From positions 124,001-188,000 of the forward strand of contig CAJNAR010000162.1 of assembly GCA_905220665.1 (NCBI GenBank): a stretch of DNA of 64,000 nt. The letters run 5' to 3'. How positions within the stretch are numbered: position 1 is the first letter of the stretch; each line of letters begins with the position of its first letter. The notes below the pieces were generated by a model. The model was not told where the DNA came from. It did not search any database and saw only the letters and a program-made list of their open reading frames with translations. Shown here piece after piece: positions 34,410-46,096 of this stretch. The stretch comes from Albugo candida (lineage: Eukaryota; Oomycota; Peronosporomycetes; Albuginales; Albuginaceae). Position numbers and translations under genes: made by a program.

Positions 34410-36116
34410 TCAGACGTGCCACAGCGCGATCTGTAGCCGATAACGATCCTGTAGAATGTCAGTGATCACCGAATACGTGCCATCTATCGTCGCAATTTGA
34501 CAGTCAATGTTTGGATACAATTGCTTGATCTCTTCCATCAATGCTATCATCTCTGTATGCTCTTTGAGAAAGCAGCTCTCACGCCAAATAGACGCGAAAA
34601 TGAGTCGTTGTGGCATTTCACGCGCAATGTGCTCAAACAATAACTCATTTCCCCCCAAAATGTGCGTCCGTATCGATACTGTTGTCGGCAGTAATTGACG
34701 CAATTGCAATAGCAAGCGACCACTTTGATCGAAGGAATGACAACTGTCCACGAGAACAACAGTCTGTGGAGCTTCCGTTGTAAGCAGATCCAAATTACGA
34801 GCCAGATTTACACCAAAACGATCGTCTTCTTCGATCAGTCCATTTGCAATTCTCAATTGTAAAGTATCACCAAACTGCTCACAACACCGCGAGACATCGC
34901 TCTTTACGGCTTGTTGAAACGCACAATTCGCTTCCAACTCAATTGGAAGCACCACAATGTCAAAAGACGAACTGTGATTCCGTCTCATCACTCGCAAGGT
35001 GCACTCGAGCGCGGTATGGAACGATTTTGACTCACTCTTGTCGATTATACTTTGTAGAGACAGCCAGCACGGCTGTACGTGTACCCCTAGCTTTTTACTC
35101 AGAGTCATTGAAAGCTGCCGGACATCACAAAACGATTGTCTCGTACTCCCCAAGGCAAAAAATGCTCTGTCTGTGGGTCGAGAGCTATCATTTGCTACTC
35201 CTTCCTCCTCCAAAAACTGAGCGAGCATTCCTTCCCAAAATGTCGGATGTTTGAGCACAATTCCAAGTTCCTTGTGAATTTTCAAATTGCTCACAATTTT
35301 ACTCTCCGAATAAAACGATTTGGCCATCTCACTCATATTCTTCTCAGCTTGCTCCCACGTCTGACGCTCGGGAATGGGTACTTCCAACAACTCGCAGCCG
35401 TACGCAAGAACGAGATCGCCTGGAGCAGGTAGATCATCACACACATTGTAGATCGAGCCTGGAAGTGGGGTAATTGCAGATGCCAGCAAAACTTGGACAA
35501 TGTCATCGACGTGGACCCGATTGAACACTTTGTTGGGCATATGGATCAGCGTGAAGTTTCCAGATCGAACACGCGTCAATGGACCTCGTCCGGGACCATA
35601 AATTCCTCCAATACGGAAAATATGCACAGGCAAATTAGTGGCTTGCCAGATCATTTCCACGCGAATTCGGGCTTGACATCGTGGAATCGACGAATGCACC
35701 GGCGAGCATTCATCGACAGTATCGCCATTCGTCTCTCCATAAACACCGATTGTAGAGAGGTATCCGACCCACAGAAGCGTCGATGCCTTTGCCATTATTT
35801 CATCTCGAAATGCCGATAGAACTGGATCCTGATCCATCGCTATAGGAACAGAATGCAGCAAATGCGTCACACCGTCCAATGCCATCGTCACAGAGATCTG
35901 ATCATTTCCATTGAGATCCCATTCAAAAGCATCGAATATGTATATATTTCGAGAAGGGCCTTTTAGTCTGAAAATCTGTGGGTTTAGCGCATGTAAACGG
36001 CGCGCAGAAGCAGCATTCCGAACCGTTCCTGCGATTTCAAACCCCTCTTTCGCGAATTGGACAGCAGTCCGAGTGGCGGTGTACCCTATTCCAAAGATAA
36101 AAAGCTTTTGTTGCAT
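34410..36116 (-). CDS. SDR-type NAD(P)-binding protein fused to a CbiX-like chelatase-type domain
   Basis: Single-exon protein of 568 residues. Residues ~1-240 form an extended SDR/YeeZ-like Rossmann domain: LFIFGIGYTATRTA, VGYLSTIGVYGET, then RIGGIYGPGRGPLTRVRSGN and RVHVDDIVQVLLAS. Residues ~310-568 look like two CbiX/sirohydrochlorin-chelatase-type halves, starting FFALGSTRQSF and TVVLVDSCHSF, each followed by an alternating beta-alpha pattern. The metal-binding His of the 'GHGS' motif is absent in the first half, so chelatase activity is uncertain. Partial copies occur at 26711-27345 and 52968-53620. The chelatase assignment is moderate; the SDR half is firm. Confidence 0.65.
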   Translation of the reverse strand: MQQKLFIFGIGYTATRTAVQFAKEGFEIAGTVRNAASARRLHALNPQIFRLKGPSRNIYIFDAFEWDLNGNDQISVTMALDGVTHLLHSVPIAMDQDPVLSAFRDEIMAKASTLLWVGYLSTIGVYGETNGDTVDECSPVHSSIPRCQARIRVEMIWQATNLPVHIFRIGGIYGPGRGPLTRVRSGNFTLIHMPNKVFNRVHVDDIVQVLLASAITPLPGSIYNVCDDLPAPGDLVLAYGCELLEVPIPERQTWEQAEKNMSEMAKSFYSESKIVSNLKIHKELGIVLKHPTFWEGMLAQFLEEEGVANDSSRPTDRAFFALGSTRQSFCDVRQLSMTLSKKLGVHVQPCWLSLQSIIDKSESKSFHTALECTLRVMRRNHSSSFDIVVLPIELEANCAFQQAVKSDVSRCCEQFGDTLQLRIANGLIEEDDRFGVNLARNLDLLTTEAPQTVVLVDSCHSFDQSGRLLLQLRQLLPTTVSIRTHILGGNELLFEHIAREMPQRLIFASIWRESCFLKEHTEMIALMEEIKQLYPNIDCQIATIDGTYSVITDILQDRYRLQIALWHV

Positions 36117-36205
36117 GCTGATCTCTCAGCCACACGTTTGAAATGCGAAAAACTTTACTTAAGATTACTATCGAAATGAAATCTGCTTTGCGCCCAGTGA
36201 TACGC

Positions 36206-37690
36206 TTACGTTATGCTACTTGGCACAGCTTTCTCGTCGTCTTTTCGATCTTCGTGGATCTCGAGATTCGGAGGCTCTGGGTCTTCGATTTGGACGGGAG
36301 GCGCCACGAACCAAGGCAATTTTCCGCGTTGGAAATCGTTGATGATGTGCACTGCCACATTATTGAAATCGGGCTCTCCTTTCTGAAGCAATTTTCCAGA
36401 TTTTCTTGCTAATTGATCGAGAAAATCCCATTCATCTTTCCACTGCTCGATACCGTATACATTGACTACATACTCTTTCTTGACACGATCCAAAATGGCG
36501 GCGATAAAGTCGGTCGGCTGAGGCAGACGTTCTGCACGGACGATACCTTTCAGCACCGTGTCCACTTCATCGACGGCTCCAGTGTCATACACCACGCCGG
36601 GGCAATCAATGAGGAAGATACGACGCATCAATGTGATGTACTGCCAGACTTTGGTCTCGCCTGGAATTGGAGCTACTTTGCATACTTTCTTCTTCCGTAA
36701 TGCGTTGATCACAGAGCTTTTACCGACATTCGGAAAGCCGATCACTCCGACTGAAATCTGTTTCTTTTCTGGGTGTAATCGGGCGAATTGACGAAGTAAA
36801 TTGATCAAAGCGCCTTTACCAAATGGATTCGTAATGCTTGCGTGAAACACTAACGTTGGTGTTGTCTCGCGTAAGAGTTGCGCCCACTTTTTCGCCACCC
36901 AATTTGGCACTAAATCACATTTATTGATAACAAAAATCAGATGCTTGTGACTTGCGTCTTTCCGTAAATGAGCTTCTACTTGGCGACAACGCGTGCCTGG
37001 AACGTCACGAGCATCCAGCACTTGAATGACAACATCAGAGCAATCCAACACTTTGTAAAGCTCTCCCCAAATACGTTTCGATTGGCCTTTGTTGAAGATA
37101 TCGTGCGAGACTAGATCTTTGAATTCTGGCTCGATTTTGACGTTTGAATCGGATCCTTTGGAATCGTATTTTTCAGTCTCCGTTTGGATTTTTCCAAGCA
37201 GTGATTCATAGTCGAGATTCGATTCTTTCATTCGCTTTCGCACACGTTTTCCATCAAATACATCGCGATACGTTTCGGTCTCTAAAAGCTTCATTCTTGA
37301 AACTTTTGATGCATCCTGAAGTAAACCCATGGGAAGCTTCCGATCTCTCAAGACAATGGAATAAGGATCAGAAGCTTGCAAGGACATCTCCGATCGAAAA
37401 CGATCCAATTCTTTCTGACTTACGACACGTGTGTTACCAAACCAGCGACGGTCAGGTTGCACACGAGCGGAGGACTGTATGTCTTTTCCGCCTTGTTTAT
37501 TTGCCATCATTAGCGTCCCACCGACAATCTTCCCCTTTGCATTTCGGATGGGGCCCCCGCCTCGATACATATTGAGTCGATGAATGGTCGATTTGTCACG
37601 CATATTGGCAGCTTTTTGACGTTTCGGAATCTTCCTGTTCGGATTATCCGCACTTGCTTTTTTCGTGTTGATTCCACTGAGCTTTGTCAT
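36206..37690 (-). CDS. Nucleolar GTPase NOG2/GNL2 (ribosome biogenesis)
   Basis: Single-exon protein of 494 residues with the circularly permuted GTPase order: LDARDVPGTRC, then NKCDLVP (G4), GFPNVGKSSVINAL (G1) and DCPGVVYD (G3). The N-terminal NGP1NT domain is clear (STIHRLNMYRGGGPIRN, ARVQPDRRWFGNTRV). NOG2 acts on pre-60S particles in the nucleus and blocks Nmd3 binding until maturation. The basic N-terminus (MTKLSGINTKKAS) fits nucleolar targeting. The C-terminal basic tail of yeast NOG2 is short here. It lies 89 bp upstream of the SDR/CbiX-like gene on the same strand. Confidence 0.93.
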   Translation of the reverse strand: MTKLSGINTKKASADNPNRKIPKRQKAANMRDKSTIHRLNMYRGGGPIRNAKGKIVGGTLMMANKQGGKDIQSSARVQPDRRWFGNTRVVSQKELDRFRSEMSLQASDPYSIVLRDRKLPMGLLQDASKVSRMKLLETETYRDVFDGKRVRKRMKESNLDYESLLGKIQTETEKYDSKGSDSNVKIEPEFKDLVSHDIFNKGQSKRIWGELYKVLDCSDVVIQVLDARDVPGTRCRQVEAHLRKDASHKHLIFVINKCDLVPNWVAKKWAQLLRETTPTLVFHASITNPFGKGALINLLRQFARLHPEKKQISVGVIGFPNVGKSSVINALRKKKVCKVAPIPGETKVWQYITLMRRIFLIDCPGVVYDTGAVDEVDTVLKGIVRAERLPQPTDFIAAILDRVKKEYVVNVYGIEQWKDEWDFLDQLARKSGKLLQKGEPDFNNVAVHIINDFQRGKLPWFVAPPVQIEDPEPPNLEIHEDRKDDEKAVPSSIT

Positions 37691-38682
37691 GTTGAGTGGC
37701 GATAGATGTGACGCTATTTATCGCTTTGAATGGAGCGCAAATTTTGTGAGATTGGGAGGTTTGATTGGTTTAAAGGATGTATGGATTTTGGAAGACAAAT
37801 CTTCTGATTGGTTGAAACTTATTTACCTTTTCAATGTTTCCTATTTTTGAGATGTCTTCTGATCGTTGATGATTGAAAGCTGTTTTAGTGATGATTACGC
37901 GCCACAGGATTCTCTAAATTGCTTATTGAACTGGTCACGAAAGGTCACTACGTGATTATCCCTGTAAGACATACAACTTTCAAGCTCACCTACTCATTAA
38001 GGCAAACATTACATGTGTAATAAATTCACAAACTGCTGGAATTCTCACAGCTTTTAGCGTGGGAATTAAACCTTTGCAGTTATTATTTATCTTCAATTTG
38101 GTGGTCGCAAATGTAGCGATGCTGGCAATATGATCTTTAGTCGCGTTTTTCAAAAGTAGTATACACGTATAGAAGTAACAGTGATGTATCCAGCGATAAT
38201 GCAACACTTGGATACCGATTTGATAGAATCGTATCAAGGATGAAGTAGCATGAATCAGTGTATGGCATTAAGCACAATGCGGAGGTATGGATGGCAAACC
38301 TATGCGAAAATCGCACATCACACGAGGACGTCGACATCGATGTCGACGGATCAGACAATGGGCAATAGGGAACCGACACTTTGCATCAACTTCACCGCTT
38401 AGCACGTGCGTAGTGGGAACCGCACTTTAGACTTCTTGACGATGTGCAGAACACTGCAATCGATGTTTTGAAACTCTGGATCCATCACACTCCAAGTCTC
38501 AGGCAAAGTCGAAGAGGACCTAACATACATAGCGAGGGATCTCATTCAGTAATCCTTCACAACGAACATGCGATTAAAGCTTTCTGGGATTACCGACCTT
38601 CACCCCTTCAGATGATACTTTCCATCACATCGAATATACAAAAAATGACATCAAAACAAACGATTATTACGACAACTCATGC
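37691..38682. other. Intergenic region of ~1 kb
   Basis: Only short frames occur, with no similarity that I recognise. The last ~300 bp may be 3' flank of the nardilysin-like gene. A 20-bp palindrome lies at 38329. Confidence 0.35.
38329..38348. repeat. 20-bp perfect palindrome
   Basis: CGTCGACATCGATGTCGACG equals its own reverse complement. It could bind a dimeric regulator or be chance; there is no gene immediately beside it. Confidence 0.6.
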
Positions 38683-41600
38683 TTAACGAATTTCAGCCAA
38701 CTTGCACTGGTGTTCGTAGAATTCTAAATTCGCTTGAAGCTCTTTCAATTCATCCACTGAGACGATTCGCGCAGGACGTTCACCATCATTACCACTGTTT
38801 TGGATTTGTGATTGCACATGAATTCTCATCTTCCGACTCGACTTGATCATCCACTGCTGGAACCACTCGATCATCTCAGGCTTTGTGCAAGACTCGAGTT
38901 TTTTCGCAATCTTTGCATTGATATCAAACTGCATGCGTCCCGAGCGTACCTCGTACCAAAATCGATCCATCCGCTCCCATAAATTGTGATCAGGAACTAC
39001 TTTTTTGTTGATCAATGCTAACAGATGCGCATCAAATGTTTCTTCCGATAGATTTTGCAAAGCAGTGTCAAATTCGACGATGAATGCGTCGATACAACTT
39101 GATATATAAGTGGCAGAATAGTTTGATGACTCGACAAACAGCTCAATATAGATCACGTTCTCGAGACTTCGAATCGAACAAGTTACTTCGTATCCCAGTC
39201 CTTGCTTTGTTCGCAATGCATCGAATAAAGGCTCCTCCATTAGCTGCTGCAGGAGCTCCGCATACACTCGATGCTGCAACGTTTCTTCACCAACTTGATA
39301 CACAACCGTGACAGCCGAATTCGTATCATTCTCGTGCTCGTTCTCCGTCTGTATCGTGATTCCATGCGTAGAGATTGGAAGTTTCATGACGCGTGCCACT
39401 GGGAATTCTGATGCACACACGTTCGATTTGGATAGGATTTTTTCATCCACAACTTTTATCAAGTCAGAAGCTGCTTGTTCCGACATGTTTCCGTGGATCA
39501 ACCCAGTACATAATACTCTTTCCGTCCATAAACGCGTGTTTGCAAAAGCCATCAGATCTTCATGAGTGCAGCGATTGGCCGCACAGATCATATCTTTTGG
39601 TGCAAAAGATTGATGATGCAAAGCCAAGGTCTGGATATATCGTGCTTTTCGTCCAGGTTTCACAATACAATTGCTGTATTCTCGAAGTGTTTCCTCCTTG
39701 TTCATTTGGAATCGCGCCAAAGTGATGTCGATGGAAAATATCTCTTCAAGGATCTTGTTCACAAGAACGTGTTGTTTGTCATTGAAGCCGCCACAAATGA
39801 GCTCCAGACCATACACCGTGCGACGGAGAGAATAGGAACAGCCAGCAACTGTAGCATAGTATGTGCATTCCGTCAGTGCGTCACGGACGCATCTTACAAA
39901 GATGTCTGACTGGATGTAAGCGTCGACGGAGGAATGAATGACGGGAAGTGTGAAAAAGCAGGCGAAATAAGCTCGTGGAGACTCAAATGTTGTATCGAGA
40001 CAATGCCAAAAGCGTCCAACGGATGATTGTTTGATGTTGGGCGTGGGCTCTCGGGTGGAATCTTGTATCAATGAAAAGTTACCGGGTAAGAAGGGATTCG
40101 GATCCGGTAAGTGAAGGTCCTGATTGATTGCAACGTGTCGCCATGTTTCTAGAGTTTCGGCATCGATGGGTGAGATTTTGTACTTTATGGAAAACCAATC
40201 CTCCGTCAAGAGCTACAGAAGTAAAAATAAATGGGATTCAAGTCGCTAATTCACATACATTCGGGTCGGTCTCATCGATGACTTCTGTGTCTTGCGTGCC
40301 GAGATAAAAGCAAGCGCGAGTTGAAGAAAGCTGAGATAGGATTCCCTGAACCAAATCGCGGTCGAACGATCCCTGGAGGACGCGATAACGCAGTAAATCT
40401 TTGCGGTCGACTTGGAAAAGGCCCTAGTATCGCTTCATAAGAAATCATGTGATTGAGCTTAGCATATGTACCTGCATCAACAAGCCCAATTCTTCACACA
40501 CATCGATTTCCTGCAGCTCTTCTTGAAACGAAAAAGCGATTTCTGAGAGTGTCTGAAGTTCCTGAAAAATCCATTCCGGAAGCCCGCTTCTCTGAATGAT
40601 ATCAAGGTACTCAAAAACAGCCTGAACGAGTGTTTTCCATTGCTTGACGCCTTCCGTAGTCAGTCGCATGTTGATTCCGAAATGTGTGCCATATGTGCCA
40701 CACTCATAACCATCATTTTCATCCATTCCGGCATGAAGTGCTGTGATGAGCCCACGTGCTTTCAGCTAAGACCACAATTAGTACATAAGACCCTTTGTGG
40801 AGTGTGTACGTACATACGACAATATCGAGCCTTCTCCTTCATGTCCTAGCAAATGAGCAATGTACTCTGTGGGTTTCTGGTGGTACAGGCCAAGTGTTGG
40901 TGAAATGAACCAAACAATCTGTAGGAAATGGACACTGTGGACAGGTAGCAAGGTGCAAATCTGCTTGTGATAATCAACCACCCCATCAAAGGGAGAGCCA
41001 AGACTCTTGGATGCTGGAGATACGACATTTTTATTGGGAATCGCGCTGAACGATTCGGTGACCCACTTTTCTAATTCAGCCAATGAGTCATCGCTGCATA
41101 CGACCAGCTTCATGATATTGGCTGAATAGTAGCGGTTATACATTTCAATAACTTGTTTTCGAACATCAATTTGTTTGACTCGCGGAATATCGCGCAAGCT
41201 TTTCTGATTGCCCCATGTGAATTGATGGTACGGATGCTTTGGATTCGACGTCGCGCAGATCATTTGCTATAGTCACAAAAGTAAGAGTATTTTACGAAAT
41301 TGTATCGTGGGACATTGGCACCTGTAAACGGGTTCGATCACTTTGTTTCGCCTGTGTGAATTCAGAATCTACCGCAGCCAATTCTCGCTCCATTGTATCT
41401 TCCTGGAAAAGCGGGGAAATGAAAAAGTTTGCAAACATATCCAATGCTTCTTTGAAATAACGCGATCCGATTTCGAAAAAGTACGAAGTTACTTCATTGT
41501 CAGTGGATCCGTTGCTGTAGCCGCCATGTGAGCTCAAAAATGCTTCAAATTCGTTCTCATTTGGATACTTTGTGCTACCTATAGGAATCAGATGTTATGA

Positions 41601-41953
41601 GACATGTATCAGAATCAGATATACCTGATACCCATGAATAGCATATGTTCGAGGTAATGAGCCTGTCCTAAGATCTCAGCAGAGTCAGCAAAGCTACCCA
41701 CCCCGACAGTGAGACATGCAGCAGCACGATGGGTACGTATGCTTTGTCCATCATGAGATAAGCGCATGGACGAATGTGAATGCTCGTCATCGGTATCTGA
41801 TGAACCGCAATCTGAATCATTTGACTCTGTTTCTGTTTCAACGGAAGTTGGATTGAGCTTCTCTGTTGATATAAGGAGTACTTCGAGAGAATTACGCAAC
41901 GTAAGAAGCGAGTATTCTTTTTTATCGAGCGAAGACTTGATCATGTCCGTCAT
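38683..41953 (-). CDS. M16 metallopeptidase, nardilysin/insulin-degrading-enzyme type
   Basis: At least six exons. Exon 1 (41632-41953) carries an acidic stretch (ESNDSDCGSSDTDDEHSHSS), then TVGVGSFAD and the inverted zinc motif H-Y-L-E-H in GQAHYLEHMLFMG. The first intron splits Gly before STKYPNENEFEAFLS. Downstream are FFISPLFQEDTMERELAAVDSEF, HPYHQFTWGNQKSL, YYSANIMKLVV, HLLGHEGEGSILSYL and, in the last exon (38683-40209), the IDE C-half with YFACFFTLPVIHSS and GLGYEV. The acidic insert right before the catalytic site is typical of nardilysin; IDE lacks it. These enzymes cleave short peptides in the cytosol. Confidence 0.88.
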
Positions 41954-42088
41954 CTCCGTATTTTGACCAATTATCAGAACTATTAACTACTTGCTATTTA
42001 GTATCAGAACAAAGGGTGTATCATTTACTATAATCCATCATAACTTGCAACACTCACTGTAGTCATGACATCAAGCACGCAGAGCGCT

Positions 42089-43044
42089 TCAAATTGCGAC
42101 GTCAGCCACCTTTATGCTTTCCGCAGAGCACAGCTCATTCGGCATGTTGGCTAACGGATTACTAGTCGCTTCCTTAGTGTAGTAGCGCGTCCTGTCACTA
42201 CGAAGTGCAATCTTCTTTTTCGGTTTTCGCTGATTGAATATGGCGGGATATTCATGCGTATTGAGAAACGTGATCGTATTTGGCATACCAATTTGACTGC
42301 GATAGCGAATGATTTTTCCTGAAAAAGGAACCTTTGGAACTACGATTTCCGTTTTCTTCTCTTCCTCTAATCGCTCCAAACGACTCAAAGACTGAGTATT
42401 CTCCAGTTCGGTTTGAACTGCTTCATTTAAAAGCTGTGTTTGCGTCAGTCGAACGACATGTTTTGGCTTTTTAGATCGTGTATCCTGGCTATCGTCGTAT
42501 TCTTCGTCGTCGAGCATCTTCCTACGAGACTGTATGGATTCATTGATCTTTCGAGTCGTCGAGCCACGTACTTCGGGCGCCACATAATCTGATAACTTCT
42601 GATCTTCCTTCTCATTGTCTTCTGCAGCTGTACTTGCAACTTTCTTCCGGATCCTCCTCTTTGATTTTGCGGATGTAAACTCGGCTATTTTGTCTTTGAA
42701 TACGTTTTTCTTCTTGACGTTTTTGCGTGATCGCCGATCTGCATCTTCATCGTGAACTTCGTCATCGGGTGCTTCGTCTTCGTCAAAATCAGAATCAATA
42801 ATATCTTCTTCCTCTGCCATATTATTTAAGTGTAGTTACATGCAGCTTTTTTATTCCACCAAAACGTACCCGCTTCACTGGCATAATCATCATCTTGTGC
42901 ATCTTCAAGCCAAGCATCTTGGTCCCAGAACGATACGTCAGCTTCGGCTTCCTCTCCGATTAGCTTACTAATTCTCAATCCACGTGAATTACGTGAAGGA
43001 AGTCTTCGTTTTCGCTCATCAGATTCCACCGATGCCCTTGCCAT
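42089..43044 (-). CDS. VPS72/YL1-like subunit of the SWR1/SRCAP chromatin remodeller
   Basis: Two exons; a 56-nt intron joins SEA to EEEDIIDSDFDEDEAPDDE. The N-terminal block (SRGLRISKLIGEEAEAD...DDDYASEAEEEDI) is the YL1 pattern (basic 'R.R....L' then acidic DSDFD). The C-terminal YL1_C motif is PNTITFLNTHEYPAIFNQRK, followed by YYTKEATSNPLAN. YL1 hands H2A.Z-H2B to the remodeller in the nucleus. I chose the ATG at 43044, the first in frame; the open frame upstream has no ATG. Confidence 0.85.
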
Positions 43045-46000
43045 CTTGCTCGTTATGCATTCCGAAAGGGTTATGATATTGTGAGGGTTCGACAAATCTG
43101 ATGTGTCTATACACTATTATCAGTCTCATGGTGAAGCGCATTTGTACAAGCGACACTTTGCTCGCTTTTTTTCTTTGTTTGCCTATGCGGGAGTCTTATG
43201 AGCAGACATGCAGTCAACGTCGAATATCTGCACATGACGAATGAATCAATTTCTTGCGTGCATGTAGAGTCTATCCCTCTTTTCTCGATAAGTTCTGATT
43301 TGTCGAATCAGTCTCCATTGAAGCATTTGTGATCTCGTGTCGCGACAGCATCTGTAGTGCATTGGCTAGTGAAGCAATTCAAAAATAGCATTGTACTTGA
43401 ATCGTTACGCTCGATCAAGCCTTTTTATTCGGTATTGAACGAACCCGTTGTTGGTGTCAATGTCAATCTAATCTTGGCCTTAATACGTCTGAATCTCTAG
43501 ACAATATTCGATGACTCAAAGAACGCTACGCACGCTATTGGAGTTGAACCTTTCACTGTCACTATATGCATTAACGAAATATCGTACCAATATCCCCTTC
43601 GCAGTACCGCTGTTACAATGTAAGACGCCCAGAGCGGTTAGACAGCGCGTAGGCGCTCGCGTAAGTCGCATACGGCCTTATAATGGCATCATAAAGTACT
43701 GAACAGTCTCTTTGTGCATTTGATCGTGGGACGCTTCCCCGGTGGAATCCTAAGATGTCTTCTCTATCCAGCCTATTAGCGGCTTTCACTGAAGAAACGT
43801 ATCATGATCTATACAGTACCTTGTTGTCAGGTGACATTGAGCCTTACTAAGTGATCTTTTTGATTCACAGTGCGTATCACAATGTGGGATCTAACATCAA
43901 TGGCGGTATCTTAATCATCGGGAAAGAGCAATGCCTTATGCTATGATTTCAGCCATTTCCCAACTCTTCTCACAGTATCGAAATCAGTCTTACTGCAATG
44001 TGTTACCAAATCGATAAAGTTGTCAATACATTTTGTAGCATTTCTCAGTATGTGAAACTTTATATAAGTCGTCGAGTCTTTTTTTTTTCGAGCTCCTGCT
44101 CAGCAAACGAATCAGGTGGTCAAAGCATTAGATAAGAACATAATATGTCAACATTATCCCCGCAAGTTACTTTGTCTTTACACTAAAAGCTGCTCTACGT
44201 TATCATGCATAGAATCGAGCCGTGTCGATCGTGACTTTGTCCTTATGCGAAAGATCTGTCATTTCTATAGCAGCTTCGAGATTTTGACCTATCACCACCG
44301 CTTGCAGCATCACTGCGCTATATGCAAAGGCGCGTATGCTCACACATGCTCTCTTGCACACTGTTTGGCAAAACCTTTTCGATAATGTGCATCTAGCAAT
44401 GCCTGTCACAATGCACGCATCTCTGATTCACCCACTACTACTTGTTCTGGTTGACTGTGTCTATTATATCTCGAAGTCGATTCGTCTAGTTGATGGAAGT
44501 ATACGTCTCTGAGTTGGACTAGCTCAATCAACGACGCAAATCATCGCAATTGGATCTTGAATCATTCCAATCGTCATATCAGCGAACGAAGGTTGGCTTC
44601 GATAAAATTCGCCTTATACGAGCGCTTGTATTTCACTAGAAAGATTTCGCTTAGACTAAAGCCGGCATGAGTTTGGAACAAAGTTTCTTCTGTTTAGACA
44701 AGCTTGCATTCCTGGAGCTTGTCGCTTCTCTACCAGTGACTTTTTGCTTTGTCATTAGACACTAATTTGTTGGTTTCCATTGATCATATTCTCGTTCTCA
44801 CCAAGAAGAGCATACGCTTCTGCAAATCAGACTTTCATGTGCAGATTATTCACGAGCTGTAGCGGATGCTATATCCGCTTAGTCTGAAGCTTATCAATGT
44901 TGGCTAAGTGGTTACGTTCTTTAGTGGTTGGAAATTTCACCAGGAGTTAACGCGGACAATGGAGAGACCTCTTCAGGACCGAAATTTTTTCTGTCTCAAT
45001 TATCTCAACGAATTGATCCGACTAACTGCTTCTGAATTTTACAGCTTCCATCGTCTCATTTACAACCGAATTAAACGACGAGTAAGGGGATACATCTCTC
45101 GGTTTGGATACATCGGCTCTGGATAGATGATGCTTTCGCTGCATCATCACCTGCTAGTTTCTTCATTATTTCCCGCACTGACTTTCACCATCTTATTATG
45201 ACGCTTTCTTACTCGCTCTCACTATTTGATGTAACTTAATGAGCCTGTGCTTGATTGAATCAGTCCTTCATTACTTGCTGCCAGAACAAACGCTCGTGTA
45301 TGATACAGGAATCTTCAAGTATTTATGTAGTGCAGCCTTGATTCCCTCGTCCTAACAATGTAGCGTGTTAATATCTCTCTGTAAGCGTTTTGATCATCCA
45401 AATTCATACATCAAGCTTACATTAACGAAGAGCTTTGACCTTCAAAATGCTCGTCCCGGTCACTCCGCTGGTGAAGCGTATCATCCATACGATATACGTT
45501 TTCCTTGCTTCTTGGAAATCATTCTGATGCAAACAGAAAGTTAATGTCAATGCACTTGATGAAAAGATACAAACATCAGATGGGAACATCTGAGATGAAA
45601 AACCCCGATCTATAGGCGCTTTGGCCACTTTACCTCATTGCCTACGAGCGATATCCATTCAAACACGTTGGGTGAACGAGTCAAGTAGCCGATTTCGGTT
45701 CCAGCGGTAGATACAAAGTATTATATCTCTGACTGCAATCGGTAATGGAAGTTCTTTTCTTACAAGTTGTTATCCAACGCAGAGGTAGATAAACGCTTGA
45801 TTTAACGCAGCAAAAATGCACGTAGACTATTTATCAGGTATTCTATAGAAATTCCACCGATCAGACATTCATGCGGTACACTTGCACATCATCCAAATAA
45901 ATCAGAACATCGAAAAGTACAACATCAAATGAGCCTCAACTTTGACGGCGATTGGACAAATAGATCTTTCCCATAAGATATCACCAATCGAGCAGCTGTT

Positions 46001-46096
46001 AATGTGCACACTATTCTAGATATCGTGTGTGATGTGGGCGGTTTCTTTGTATCTGATTCTAAATCGGTGCAATACAGCTCCAATTGCAAATTCTTC
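43045..46096. other. 3-kb stretch without a recognisable gene
   Basis: Short frames occur on both strands, for example plus 43511-43702 and 44116-44385 and minus 44203-44409 and 45422-45628. None has a motif or splice-linked extension that I can support. The promoter and any 5' exon of the HMG-CoA reductase gene lie at its right end; the reductase frame is open back to about 46004. The rest may be decayed mobile DNA, but I could not identify a family. Confidence 0.35.

Noticed and set aside
43045..46003. Possible tRNA or other RNA genes in the 3-kb gap
   Set aside because: I found no convincing cloverleaf with A-box/B-box spacing or T-loop consensus by eye.
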